A DNA stretch of 64,000 bases, taken from NCBI GenBank assembly GCA_033961575.1, contig CM066727.1, positions 152,567,434 through 152,631,433 on the forward strand, read 5' to 3'. The notes beneath the pieces were generated by a model that made no database searches, was not told the DNA's origin, and saw nothing but the letters and a program-made list of their open reading frames with translations. Position 1 is the first letter of the stretch; each line of letters opens with the position of its first letter. Made by a program: the position numbers and the translations under genes. Source of the DNA: Aselliscus stoliczkanus (lineage: Eukaryota; Chordata; Mammalia; Chiroptera; Hipposideridae). Positions 1 to 9,742 of this stretch are shown in pieces.

Positions 1-1440
1 ATACATATACATTTGTCATTATTAGAGTGGATCCCTATGGTGGGAAGAGAAATGACAGGGAGGGATCTGTACTGGAGCTGAAAACCCATATGAAAATATG
101 CAGAGGCACCTTTGTGGACCCATGATTAACACAAAAGTGAGTGGAGGTGAGACACCAGTAACAGTGAGCACAGAAAACTCTTTCCAGAAGTTTGGCTATG
201 ACAAGATGAGAGGTGGGACGGCTTGATGGAGATGTAGGGTGAAGAGAGGGAAAGTTAGAGGGGGACATAGTAGAGGAGCATACCAGATGCTAATGGGAGC
301 AATTTGGTAGAGAGGAGAAAGGATGGGGTGGTGCCTGGAACTCATCGAAGGGACTAAGTGTTTAAGGTGGTGAGAGGAGAGAATGGCCTTTGATGTGAAC
401 AGGGCTAATTCTAATTCAGTTAACTGGAGAGAATTGGAGGAGAGCTGAGGGGTATGTGTGTTGGGGGTAGGGGGATCTGTAGACTTGGAGATGGATAATG
501 GGAGGAGAGAGAAGGAACACAATGTTCTTTTGGAGAGTGGGAAGGGAGTCCTCCACATAAATAGTAGGATCACTGGACATTGCTGAAATGCCCATTTGAG
601 GTCTGTGTTCTAGAACAGTGGAGGGGGGCTCCAAACTAGAGCAATGAAGGAGTAACACAGGAAAGAGGAGCTCCAAATAGGGGAGTATGAGGTGTTTGGA
701 GGTCACAGATCACTGGACTGCTCAGATTAGGGAAGGGACCACAGAGAACGGAGTGGGTGTTATATGGGGGACAGGGGTGTCCCAGGACAGGCAAGGAGTT
801 TTGGAAAGAAGACTGGACAAATTCAAAAGGGGGAGGGGAGGTGTTTGAAGCAAGAGGGTGGGTGCAGAGTTTGGGGGTCACAGATGGAGCAGCAGAGAAG
901 AGACCCCAAACAGAAAGACAATGTGGTTCCAAGCCTGGAAGGAGAACCCTGCTGGGCAGGAGGGTGACCCAGGGCCCTCCCTGCTTGATACATGCACCTA
1001 CACTCTAGGCATTTCCCATCCCCACCGACCCTAGTGTGGAGGGGTTCTGGAGGGAGGGCAGAGCAGCTCTGTTGCACCCTCTAGGTACTAGGGTAAAACA
1101 AGGCTACCACAAGGTGAAAGCCTGCACAAAGGAGAGGCTTTCCAGCCTGACTCCTCTCCACTCCACTTCAGCTGGGCCTAGGAGCATCCTAGGCTGTGTG
1201 CCTTTGGCCCTCTAATGGAGCCCCCTTCCCAGACCAGGAGTCAGGGCAACGAGGTGCCCTCAAGGCCTGTGGTGGAGGAGGGGGCCTGGGTGGAGCCCAG
1301 GCTTACACAAGCCTCAGTACTGTGAAGGAGTGGAAGAACCCAATGTAGGAGAAGATACCTTTCTGACATGGGATTAATTTCCTTACCATAAAAAAAGTAT
1401 AATTTTGAAGAAGAAGGAGGAGGGTGACAACAACATGGTT
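1..1440. other. Intergenic, purine-rich, no gene seen
   Basis: This strand is strongly G+A rich with scattered near-repeats; the phrase ggtcacagat occurs at about 701 and 875 in similar surroundings. The open frames here are short, low in complexity and without recognisable domains. In human the next gene past SOAT2 is CSAD, in the opposite orientation, so this may be the SOAT2-CSAD interval, but no CSAD exon is visible. Confidence 0.5.
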
Positions 1441-1455
1441 TGTTGAATTCTAATG

Positions 1456-1645
1456 CAGTGGTTCACAGTGTGGTTCCCAGATCATACCATCAGCATTCCT
1501 AGGAAACTGGTTAGCAATGCAAATTCTCAGACCCCCGTCCCAGACTTAATGAATCAGAAACTCCTGCGGTGGGGTTCAACTACCCATATTATTAACAAGC
1601 CCTGCAGATGATTCTAATGAACACTCAAGTTGGAGAACCTCAGTT
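1456..1645 (+). repeat. MER20-like hAT MITE remnant
   Basis: It opens with cagtggttcacagtgtggtt and carries the diagnostic run atgcaaattctcagaccc, then aatcagaaactcctg and gattctaatgaacactcaag. It ends in an imperfect inverted copy of the start (ttggagaacct). This matches the ancient non-autonomous hAT-Charlie families of placental mammals. The family name is from memory. Confidence 0.7.
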
Positions 1646-1659
1646 CAAAGGGAATTTCC

Positions 1660-2248
1660 ACTCCTTCTTCAAACACCTGCCTCTCTAGCTATATTGCTGC
1701 TGGGGCCAGCGGGCAGGGTGTGTGCCAAGTGAAACCATGAATTGGAGGTTGGTAAAGGGAAGGCCTGGTGTCAAGACCTGGTGAGAACTTCCTCATTCTC
1801 ACCACACAGGGGCCTGAAGACCAGCTTTGGAGAGTCCCTGAGCAGAGGTCAAAACCATGGGGATACTGGAGAGTGTGACTCAGGAGGCCTTGGCCCTACA
1901 GGGATGAAGTCACTAGAACTGGTTTTCCTGTCTACCAGACAGCACAGGAACCACTGTAAAGGTATATGACTACTTAAGAAAATATTAGAAGCACTTAAAA
2001 AGAATCAAGTAGTGTACAAAAAGACCAAAACAAAACAAAACAAAAAAACCGCACACACAAAACAACTTTCTGGAACTAAAACCCATTATTTTCAACCAAA
2101 AAATCAGTATATATATTGAAAGAGAGAAGTCTGGTTACTGCCGACACTCAAATTAGTGGCTTGGAATAACAAGTGGAAAAAATATTTCAAAGCACAGGGC
2201 AAATAATATGAAGAGATGGAAATGAGGAAAATATGAGACTTGGAGAAT
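1660..2248. other. Intergenic, no gene seen
   Basis: Unique-looking AT-rich sequence with a CAAAA-rich patch near 2025-2065. No coding, RNA or clear repeat signal was recognised. Confidence 0.5.
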
Positions 2249-2537
2249 AGATCCAGTAGTCTTTTTTTTTTAAAGATTTTATTGGGGAATTGGGGGAGGG
2301 GAACATATAAGTTGCTGTCCTTTTGCTCTTCAGTCTAGTTGTGGAGGACATCGCTTCACTGGCCCATGTTGGTATTATCATTGCGCTCTTCCCAGGTGAG
2401 GCAGATTGGTTGCTGGCCACTGGGCTCCAGGTGGAGCTGTTGTTCACCATCTTAGCTGTAGAGGACACAGTGTCACTGACCCTCATGTGAAATCCGAACC
2501 GGTGCCCTGCTGCTCAGAGCTGGCGTCCCAAGCCAAC

Positions 2538-2538
2538 T

Positions 2539-2630
<92 letters not shown>

Positions 2631-2717
2631 TTCTTCCTTCCTTTCTTTCCTTCCTTCCTTCCTTCCTTCCTTCCTTCCTTCCTTCCTTCCTTCCTTCCTT
2701 CCTTCCTTCCTTCCTTC
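2538..2717. repeat. (TTTC)n(TTCC)n microsatellite
   Basis: About 25 TTTC units are followed by about 20 TTCC units on the plus strand. The tract is continuous with the SINE tail, so it most likely grew from the retroposon poly-A end. The long Lys/Glu/Arg and Phe/Leu frames across it are artefacts. Confidence 0.95.
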
Positions 2718-2856
2718 TTCTTTAGCTGAGCCATCCTGCCACCTGTTGGCAGTTCAGCGGCAGCTCAGCTCAGGCTGGGCATCAAACTGCTGTTGCTCAG
2801 AGCTCAGCTCGCACTCTTGAGCAAGGTCTTAACTAACTGAGCCACTCGGCCGGCCC
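2538..2856 (-). repeat. Inner tRNA-SINE with expanded microsatellite tail
   Basis: On the minus strand the head gggccggccgagtggctcagttagtt carries an A-box-like stretch, then a B-box-like agtttgatgcc, and the body ends ...ggcaggatggctcagctaaa. The 3' tail has become a GGAA/GAAA microsatellite of about 180 bp. The host sequence aagccaac is repeated on each side (2530-2537, 2861-2868). Confidence 0.85.
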
Positions 2857-3211
2857 ACTCAAGCCAACTCTTAATCAATGCGCCACTTGGCCCGCTCAGA
2901 TCCAGTAGTCTTAATATTCAAATATATTAGTTCCAAAAGAAAGAGAATACATAAATGGAGGAGAGGCAATATGCTTTTTTTGGGAATTTAATTGTTTTTA
3001 TTATGAGCTGCATAGAGAGCATGTCTAAATGTATATATCAGTTTAGAGAATTATAGTATAGACTGCATTTTTGAGGGTTACAAAATACTGTACTGTTAAA
3101 TGTGCATGGAGATTGATAGATGTCTAATTATATTTACAACCGTAAGTACTCTACTAACTAAGCAAAACATAGGAATTGGAAGCAGACTGAGAGAGGTAAG
3201 TAAAAGTATTC

Positions 3212-3325
3212 TTTTTTTTTTTTTTTTTTTTGAGGGTAGAGTCACTGGGCCTCATACATGGGATCTAAACCGGGGCCGCTGGTGTCCCAAGCCAACGCTT
3301 AACCACCACGCCACTCGGCCGGCCT
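3212..3325 (-). repeat. Short tRNA-SINE
   Basis: A T-run is followed by gagggtagagtcactgggcctcatac...ccactcggccggcc. This is the reverse complement of the roughly 115-bp SINE (tRNA head, B box near ggtttagatccc, ends gccctc plus poly-A). Confidence 0.85.
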
Positions 3326-3367
3326 CAAATCCATTTTTTTAAAGGTACAGTTATTTTCATGATCTTG

Positions 3368-4128
3368 CAAGGCCCGTTACAAAAGAGAAATGAAACATAT
3401 TCCTCAAAGGGGAAACAAAAAAGTTCAAGGATCCCAATGCACCCAAGAGGCCTCCTTTAGCCTTTTTCTTGTTTTGTTCTGAGTATCTCCCAAAATCAAA
3501 GGACAGCATCCAAGCCAATCCATTGGTGATGGTGCAAAGAAGCTGGGGAGATGTGGAACAACACTGCAGCAGATGACAAGCAGCCTTATGAGAAGAAGGC
3601 TGTTAAGCTGAAGAAAAAATACAAAAGGATATTGCTGTATTCTAGCTAAAGGAAAGCCTGAAGCAGGGAGAAAAAAGGAGTTGTCAAAGTGGGCAAAAGA
3701 GGGCCGGCCGAGTGGCGCATTGGTTAAGCGCTGGTTTTGGGATGCCAGCGGCCCCGGTTCGGATCCCACATGAGGGCCAGTGACACTGCCCTCTACAGCT
3801 AACATCAGCTCCACCTGGAGCTGGGCTGTGCGAGCCCCGGTGACGGTGTGGGCTGCAGCCCCTGCTGCAGTGGGCTGCCATAGGGTACAGTGAGTGGCCC
3901 GCAGCCAGCGTGAGCGGCTGGCAGCCAAGCGTGAGCTGCCAATAGCCGTGATGAGCGACATCCAGAGGCCAGTGACCGATCTGCCTCATCCGGGAAGAGC
4001 GCAATGACGATACCAACAGTGAAGCAACATCCTCCGCAACTAAACTGAAGAACAAAAAGACAGCAACTTGTCTGTTCCCCTTCCCCGATTCCCCAACGCT
4101 GTTCCCCTCTGCCAATTCCCCAATAAAA

Positions 4129-4168
<40 letters not shown>

Positions 4169-4712
4169 GGGCAAAAGAAACGAAAAGGAAGGAAAATGAG
4201 GAAGATGAAGAGGGTGAGGAGGAAGAGGAAGGTGAAGATGAAGAAGATGGTGATGAATAAGTTGGTTCTAGTGTTTTTTTTCTGGTCTGTAAAACATTTA
4301 ATCCCGCATGTACACAACTCACTCCTTGTAAAGAAAAAAAATGAAATGTAAGGCATGTAATATTTGTTTTTTAACTGTATAGTGTCTTTTTTGCATAGTT
4401 AACATACTATTGAATGTGGGTTTAGATAGCCCTGTCCTAGTGGTATTTTCAAGAGCCACTAACCTTGCCTGGTACAGTATGGTGGTTGTAAATTGGCATG
4501 GAAATTTAAAGCAGGCTCTTGCTGATGCACAGCACAGATTAGTTATATACGGGGATGGTAGCTTTCATCTTCAGTTGTCTCTAAAGTGGCTTATATGAAA
4601 TAATTGTTGTTCTGTTAACTGAATACCATTTTGTATTTGTAAAATAAAATTGCAGTTGTTTTATTGACATTCTGAATGCTTCTAAGTAAATACAATTTTT
4701 TTTATTAAAGAA
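3368..4712 (+). pseudogene. HMGB1P: HMGB1 processed pseudogene, 5'-truncated
   Basis: Intronless HMGB1 cDNA-like sequence. It begins in the linker before HMG box B (aaggcccgttacaaaagagaaatg). The peptide DPNAPKRPP is readable from about 3431, and LFCSEY follows shortly after. The acidic C-tail is seen as GAGGAAGAT-rich sequence at 4195-4258 ending in TAA. The characteristic long HMGB1 3' UTR follows (gttggttctag, then cctggtacagtatggtggttgtaaattgg) to about 4712. Frameshifts, substitutions and a 0.46-kb SINE insertion break the frame, and box A is missing. It cannot encode HMGB1. Gene parentage is clear; calling it processed rests on the absence of introns and the joined coding/3' UTR sequence. 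Confidence 0.93.
3701..4166 (+). repeat. Long T+ SINE inside the HMGB1 pseudogene
   Basis: Essentially full-length copy. The tRNA-like head is gggccggccgagtggcgcat; the B-box-like element is ggttcggatccc. A GC-rich body contains two units of a 21-bp repeat (gcagccagcgtgagcggctg). The tail is ttccccaataaaatcttt plus A26. The target-site duplication aaagtgggcaaaaga lies at about 3687-3700 and 4165-4178, which dates it after the pseudogene. Confidence 0.95.
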
Positions 4713-4721
4713 AATAAAGCT

Positions 4722-5030
4722 TGGGAAATGACAACATTATAGAAATGGATTAGTGGTTCCAAGGAGCTAAGGAGGAGGTGGGGTGAGGGAAGTGGGCGTG
4801 GCTTAAATGGCCACCGTGAGAGACCCTGTGGCGATGGAAATGTTCTGTATGTGGACTAGACTGACAATATGCTGGTTGTGATGTTGTACACGGTTGTGTA
4901 TAGCTTTGAAAGGTGGTACCATGGGGGGGAACTAGGTAAATGGTCCTTGGGATCTCTCCGTATTATTTCTTACATCAGCGTGTGAATCTATAATTATCTT
5001 GAAATAAAAAGCTTAATTTAAAAAATAACA
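4722..5030 (+). repeat. L1 3'-end fragment
   Basis: The sequence attagtggttccaaggagct...gatgttgtacacggttg...ccttgaaataaaaagc followed by A-rich sequence is typical of old L1 3' UTRs. The assignment is by resemblance only. Confidence 0.6.
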
Positions 5031-5044
5031 TAAAAATAAAGCAT

Positions 5045-5710
5045 TTTTAAAATTCTTTTATTGTGAAATAAACATTTTTTTTTCCAAATTAATTTCAGGT
5101 GTACAACACAATGCAATAGCTATACTTTTTATTCCTCAAAGTGACAATCCCTTCCCCCAATTCACCACCCCACTCCTCCCCCCCATATCATACATATCTA
5201 TTACAATTCCTTTGACTCCCTTCCACAGTATTATCCACATCCCGTGACTATCTATATATTCAATTACAGTTGGCATACAATATTATACAACATCAGTTTC
5301 AGGTATACAGTGCAGTGATCAAGCCTCTACTCCATCCATGAAGTGGTCTCCCTAACAAGACATGTGACTATCTGACACCCCACAAAATATTTACAACATT
5401 ATTATATTCCCCAAACTGTCTTTCATATTCCTGTGGCAATATTGTAGTTACCTATTTATGCTGTCTAATCCCTTCCCCTTCTCCCTCATCCCTACCTGCC
5501 TCCCAACTATCAACCCTGTTTTTCCTCTATATCTATGAGTCTGTTTCTGATTCATTCAGTTTTTCAGATTCCACATATAAATGAGATCATATGGTATTTG
5601 TCTTTCTCTGACTGACTTATTTCACTTAACATAATAGTCTCTAGGTCCATCCATATGGAATGAAATAGTACGATTTCATTCTTCTTTATAGCGGAGTAAT
5701 ACTCCATTGT
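5045..5710 (-). repeat. L1 3' region, antisense (part 1)
   Basis: The reverse complement reads as an L1 3' UTR: gctattgcattgtgttgtacacctgaa...aattgggggaagggattgtc. Farther in is the L1 ORF2-end signature, seen on the plus strand as ccacatataaatgagatcatatggtatttg. The element continues at 6188-6425 after two insertions. It shares its 3' UTR with the truncated copy at 35754-36046. Confidence 0.85.
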
Positions 5711-5727
5711 ATAAATGTACTACAGTA

Positions 5728-6045
5728 GGGCCGGCCGAGTGGCTCAGTTGGTTAAGAGCTCACTCAAGAGTGCGAGCTGAGCTCTGAGCAACAGCAGTTC
5801 GATGCCCAGCCCGAGCTGATCAGCCGCTGAGCTGCCAACAGGTAGCAGGATGGGTCAGCTAAGACAGTAGATCTTAAATGTTATTATCACACACACACAA
5901 AGAATGGCAATTATGTAAGGAGATGTATGTATTAACTAATTCTAGTAATTTTGCAATATATATGCATCAAGTCATCACATTGTACACTTTAAACTTACAT
6001 ATGTTTTATGTCAATAATATCTCAATAAAGCTGGAAAAAATAAAA
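5728..6045 (+). repeat. Chimeric SINE-L1 retrocopy
   Basis: Bases 5728 to about 5864 are a tRNA-headed SINE (gggccggccgagtggctcag through caggatgggtcagct). From about 5862 the sequence switches to an L1 3' end (taagacagtagatctt to aataaagctgg) that is nearly identical to 7384-7560. One target-site duplication, ataaatgtac(t/c)acagt at 5711-5726 and 6046-6061, flanks the whole unit, so both parts arrived in one event. There is no A-tail at the junction. Confidence 0.85.
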
Positions 6046-6061
6046 ATAAATGTACCACAGT

Positions 6062-6177
6062 TTTTTTTTGTTTTTGTTTTTTAGAGGACAGTGTCACTGG
6101 CCCTCACATGTGGGATCCGAACCGGGGCTGCTGGCGTCCCAAGCCAGCTCTTAACAACCACGCCACTCGGCCAGCCC
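6062..6177 (-). repeat. Short SINE inserted in the chimera's 3' duplication
   Basis: Reverse-oriented short SINE (T-run, gaggacagtgtcactggccc ... ccactcggccagccc). Its own duplication is tgtaccacag at 6051-6060 and 6178-6187. Confidence 0.9.
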
Positions 6178-6187
6178 TGTACCACAG

Positions 6188-6428
6188 TTTCTTAATCCAG
6201 TCATCTACCGATGGGCATTTTGGTTGTTTCCAAGTCTTGGCTATTGTAAATAGTGCTGCAGTGAACATAGGGGTGCATATATTTTTTCAAATTAGCATCT
6301 TGGATTCTTCTGGGTAGATAGATACCCAAGAGTGGAATTGCTGGGTCATACGGTAGTTCCAAAATAAAACATTTTAAAGTTTGGTTTGCCAAACTGAATA
6401 TACAAGTAAACAAAAAAAATAAATAAAT
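6188..6428 (-). repeat. L1 3' region, antisense (part 2)
   Basis: Continuation of the 5045-5710 element: cttaatccagtcatctaccgatgggcatttt, ttggctattgtaaatagtgctgcagtgaac, and gtggaattgctgggtcatac are classic antisense L1 phrases. Confidence 0.9.
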
Positions 6429-6438
6429 AAAACGTTCA

Positions 6439-6550
6439 GGGCCGGCCGAGTGGCACGGTGGTTAAGTGCTGGCTCCTTGGGAAGCCAGCGGCCCTGGTTC
6501 GGTCCCACATATGAGGGCCAGTGACGCTGCCCTCAAAAAAAAATAAAATA
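6439..6550 (+). repeat. Short SINE, first of a tandem pair
   Basis: gggccggccgagtggcacgg ... gtgacgctgccctc plus an A-rich tail. The flanking duplication aaaacgttca (6429-6438) matches aaaacattca (7038-7047), on the far side of the next SINE. Confidence 0.9.
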
Positions 6551-7037
6551 GGGCCGGCCGAGTGGCGCATTGGTTAAGCGCTGGTTTTGGGATGCCAGCG
6601 GCCCCGGTTCGGATCCCACATGAGGGCCAGTGACACTGCCCTCTACAGCTAACAACAGCTCCACCTGGAGCTGGGCTGTGCGAGCCCCGGTGATGGTGTG
6701 GGCTGCAGCCCCTGCTGCAGTGGGCTGCCATAGGCTACAGTGAGTGGCCCGCAGCCAGCGTGAGCGGCTGGCAGCCAAGCCTGAGCTGCCAATAGCCGCG
6801 GTGAGCGACATCCAGAGGCCAGCAACCGATCTGCCTCATCCGGGAAGAGCGCAATGACGATACCAACAGTGAAGCAACATCCTCCGCAACTAAAAACTGA
6901 AGAACAAGAAGATGGCAACTTGTCTGTTCCCCTTCCCCGATTCCCCAACGCTGTTCCCCTCCGCCAATTCCCCAATAAAATCTTTAAAAAAATAATAAAA
7001 TAAAATAAAATAAAATAAAATAAAATAAATAAAAAAT
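6551..7037 (+). repeat. Long T+ SINE, second of a tandem pair
   Basis: Full-length long SINE joined directly to the A-tail of the short SINE. It ends ccccaataaaatcttt followed by an AAAAT-repeat tail (6984-7037). Confidence 0.93.
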
Positions 7038-7047
7038 AAAACATTCA

Positions 7048-7830
7048 GTAGAGCACAGAGGATTTTTAGGGCAATGAAACTACTCTGTATGTTATAATGG
7101 TGGGTATGTGTTATTATAAATTTGTCCAAATCATCTTGAAGGCATGATGTTAAGTGAAATAAGTCAGATACAGAAAGACAAATACTGTATGATCTCACTC
7201 ATATGCGGAATCTAAAAAAGCCAAACTCATAAAGAGTAGAATGTGGTTGCCAGGGGCTGGGGATTGGGGGAAATGGAGAAGTATTACTCAAAGAGTACAA
7301 ACTCCCAGTTATAAGATGAGGAAGTTTTAGGCATCTAATGGTGACTATAATTAACATACTGTATTATGTACTTGAAATTTGTTAAGACAGTAGATCTTAA
7401 ATGTTATTATCACACACACACAAAGAATGGCAATTATGTGAGGAGATGTATGTATTAACTAATTCTAGTAATTTTGCAATATATATGCATCAAGTCATTA
7501 CATTGTATACTTTAAACTTACATATGTTTTATGTCAATAATATCTCAATAAAGCTGGAAAAAATTAAAAATAAAAATAAATCAATTTGTCCCCATGCATT
7601 GAATGTGTAACAAACAAGAGTGAACCCTGATGTAGAATATGGACTCTGGGTGATAATGATGTGTCAACGTAGGTTTAGCAATTGTAACAAGTACACCACT
7701 TTGGTGGGGGATGGTACGCATGGGGTAGCTATGGCTGTGTGGGGGCAGGGGCTATCTGAGAAATCTCTGCAACTCAGTTTTGCTGTGAACCTAAATCTGC
7801 TCTAAAAACAAAGTCTATCAAAAACAAACA
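7048..7830 (+). repeat. L1MB-like 3' end, split by a younger L1
   Basis: 7048-7126 (ggcaatgaaactactctgta) and 7592-7830 (acaagagtgaaccctgatgt, atgatgtgtcaacgtagg, ttttgctgtgaacctaaat) together form an old L1 3' end. It is interrupted at 7127-7583 by another L1 3' end. Confidence 0.8.
7127..7583 (+). repeat. 5'-truncated L1 3' end
   Basis: agtgaaataagtcagatacagaaagac ... gatctcactcatatgcgg ... caataatatctcaataaagctgg plus an A-rich tail. It is flanked by the short duplication aatttgtcc (about 7119-7126 and 7584-7591). Bases 7384-7560 are the match of the L1 part of the 5728-6045 chimera. Confidence 0.85.
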
Positions 7831-7839
7831 AAATATTAA

Positions 7840-8545
7840 ATAAAAATGGTCAGTACACATAGGAAAATATATTCAATTTTTAAAAAGTGGTAAGCGTAAC
7901 ACAAAATAATAGATGTAATTTTCTGCTTATCATATTGACAAAAATAAATAAGTTGACAAAACCCCATATTGGTAATGGGGTGGGAGATAGGCAATATCAT
8001 ACAGTGAATTCATGTAAGTTTTCTAGAGGGAGGTTTGTACAATGTCTACAAAATTTGAAGAAAACTCAACCAATGTTCCAGTAATTCTTCTTCTAGAACA
8101 TTCCCCTAAGAAAATGCACGAAGATGTACATATACACATAAGATAGTTCATCATAGAATTGTTTTTAAGAGCAAAATATTGGAAACAGTTGAAATATATG
8201 TCCTTAGTTAAGTATATTATAGTATGCACATGCAATCTGATGCCATACAGTAATGGTGAAATAGATATTATTGACATGAAAAGATATACTATAGATAGTA
8301 CAGTATATGTTTAAATGTTTTAAAAAGTGCCTCTTCTCTCTTAGGTTCTCTAATCTGTTTAGTCCTCAGTCTCCCTGGGGCTAATGTTCCCCCTTTCCTG
8401 ATTCAGAGGTCTCCGCAACACCAGGTTAGGCAAGGGATCTGTGTAGGGAGGACAGAGGTGACTCTCTCCTCAGAGTTACCACATAGTCTGGTTTCTGGAA
8501 TGGTTCTGAATATGAATATTTTGACCTGATGTCCCCGTACAATCT
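7840..8545. other. Intergenic, old L1-like remnants, no gene
   Basis: AT-rich sequence with L1-like phrases (ttaagagcaaaatattggaaacag). From about 8330 it is unassigned. No coding signal. Confidence 0.45.
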
Positions 8546-8560
8546 GGACACTCCTAATTT

Positions 8561-8964
8561 TTTTTTTTTTTAAAGATTTTATTGGGGAATCGGGGAAGGG
8601 GAACAGACAAGTTGCTGTCTTTTTGTTCTTCAGTCTAGTTGCGAAGGACATTGCTTCACTGGCCCATGTTGGTATCGTCATTGCGCTCTTCCTGGATGAG
8701 GCAGATCGGTCACTGGCCTCTGGATGGTCGCTCACAGCGGCTCTTGGCAGCTCACGCTAGCTGCTGGCCACTCATTGTAGCCTATGGCAGCCCAATGCAA
8801 CAGGGGCTGCAGCCTACACTGTCACCAGGGGCTCCCATAGCCCAGCTCCAGGAGCTGTTGTTAGCTGTAGAGGGCAGTGTCACTGGCCCTTATATGTGGG
8901 ATCCGAACCAGGGCCGCTAGCATCCCCAAACCAGCTCTTAACCAATGCACCACTCGGCCGGCCC
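8561..8964 (-). repeat. Long T+ SINE
   Basis: T-run plus aaagattttattggggaatcgg ... ccactcggccggccc. Flanked by ctggacac(ac)tcctaatttt at about 8544-8560 and 8965-8984. Only one internal 21-bp unit is present. Confidence 0.93.
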
Positions 8965-8984
8965 CTGGACACACTCCTAATTTT

Positions 8985-9370
8985 AATGTCCACTTTTTGG
9001 CTGTGGAAACTGAGGCTCACGAAGTCAAAAGATTTGCCCAACGTCTGTTCCTTTCCTGGGTCTGCTGAAGGAAAGGAGGCCTGCTATGTGCCCTCTAAAA
9101 ATGTGGTAGAGGTTGCCGGGAGAAGAAGGATTAAAAGGGTGTGGAAATGTGAGCTGAAGAAAGAGTTGAAGTGCAAGAGGGGGGTGAGGCCGGGTTTTGG
9201 GGAGAGCGGGGTGGCATAAAGAAAGTAAGGATGTCACCCAAGACCCTCAGCCCTTCCTGCCACAAAGACTTGCCTCTGTAGACACAACTCTTCAATAGTA
9301 CGTGTCAAAAGTGAGCCTGCAACAAATGATGAATGAATGAATAAACAAATGAATAAAAAGAGACTCAGAG
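8985..9370. other. Intergenic, no gene seen
   Basis: Unique-looking sequence between the SINE and the SOAT2 poly-A signal, with an AATGAATAAA-like repeat at 9328-9356. No gene is recognised. Confidence 0.5.
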
Positions 9371-9742
9371 TTTATTATTGTATTGGAAGTACAAAAAAAG
9401 AATCAAGCCCTTGGTGGCCCCAGGTCTCTCTAAATCACCCCACATTCACCAAATCCATAAAGTCCTTTACGTCTCCCCAAGTCTGGACAGCCATGGTGTG
9501 GGAGGGGCCGTGTGCCCAGCTTATGGGGATGGAGGCTCAAGAGCCACTACCATTTTGAGTCTGTGCTCAGCTGTCCACAGGTCCACAGATCTGAGTCCTT
9601 AGAGTTCTCTGGTGGGGTCGTACATAGTAGGCCCCCTTGCTTCAGAGCCTGGTCTGGGAATGCGGAGATGAGCCCTGGTCCCAGGCTTTGGAGGCAGAGA
9701 AGAACTTGGTGGTATCATCTGGACAGTAGGGTGCTCTGACCT
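9371..9742 (-). other. SOAT2: SOAT2 3' UTR and poly-A signal
   Basis: The sequence after the SOAT2 stop codon is non-coding. A minus-strand AATAAA (plus TTTATT, 9371-9376) is the first good poly-A signal downstream, so cleavage is expected near 9350. Confidence 0.75.

Larger units (their letters stand above)
2264..2897 (-). repeat. Long T+ type SINE, split by a second SINE
   Basis: Read on the minus strand, this is a tRNA-headed SINE that ends in ...attccccaataaaatcttt plus poly-A. It is flanked by a 15-bp target-site duplication, agatccagtagtctt, at 2249-2263 and 2898-2912. The middle third of the long consensus is deleted. A second SINE (2538-2856) sits inside it near its head. Confidence 0.9.

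Noticed and set aside
2538..2717. Regular repeat array as a CRISPR-like array
   Set aside because: It is a tetranucleotide microsatellite with no spacers, in a eukaryotic SINE tail.
3684..4322. 212-codon minus-strand open frame
   Set aside because: It is antisense to the HMGB1 pseudogene and its SINE; the Ser/Phe runs come from the reversed acidic tail and poly-A.
5728..5800. Possible tRNA gene (A-box and B-box-like sequence)
   Set aside because: This and the other tRNA-like heads are SINE 5' ends. They lack an intact cloverleaf and acceptor stem and are followed by SINE bodies.
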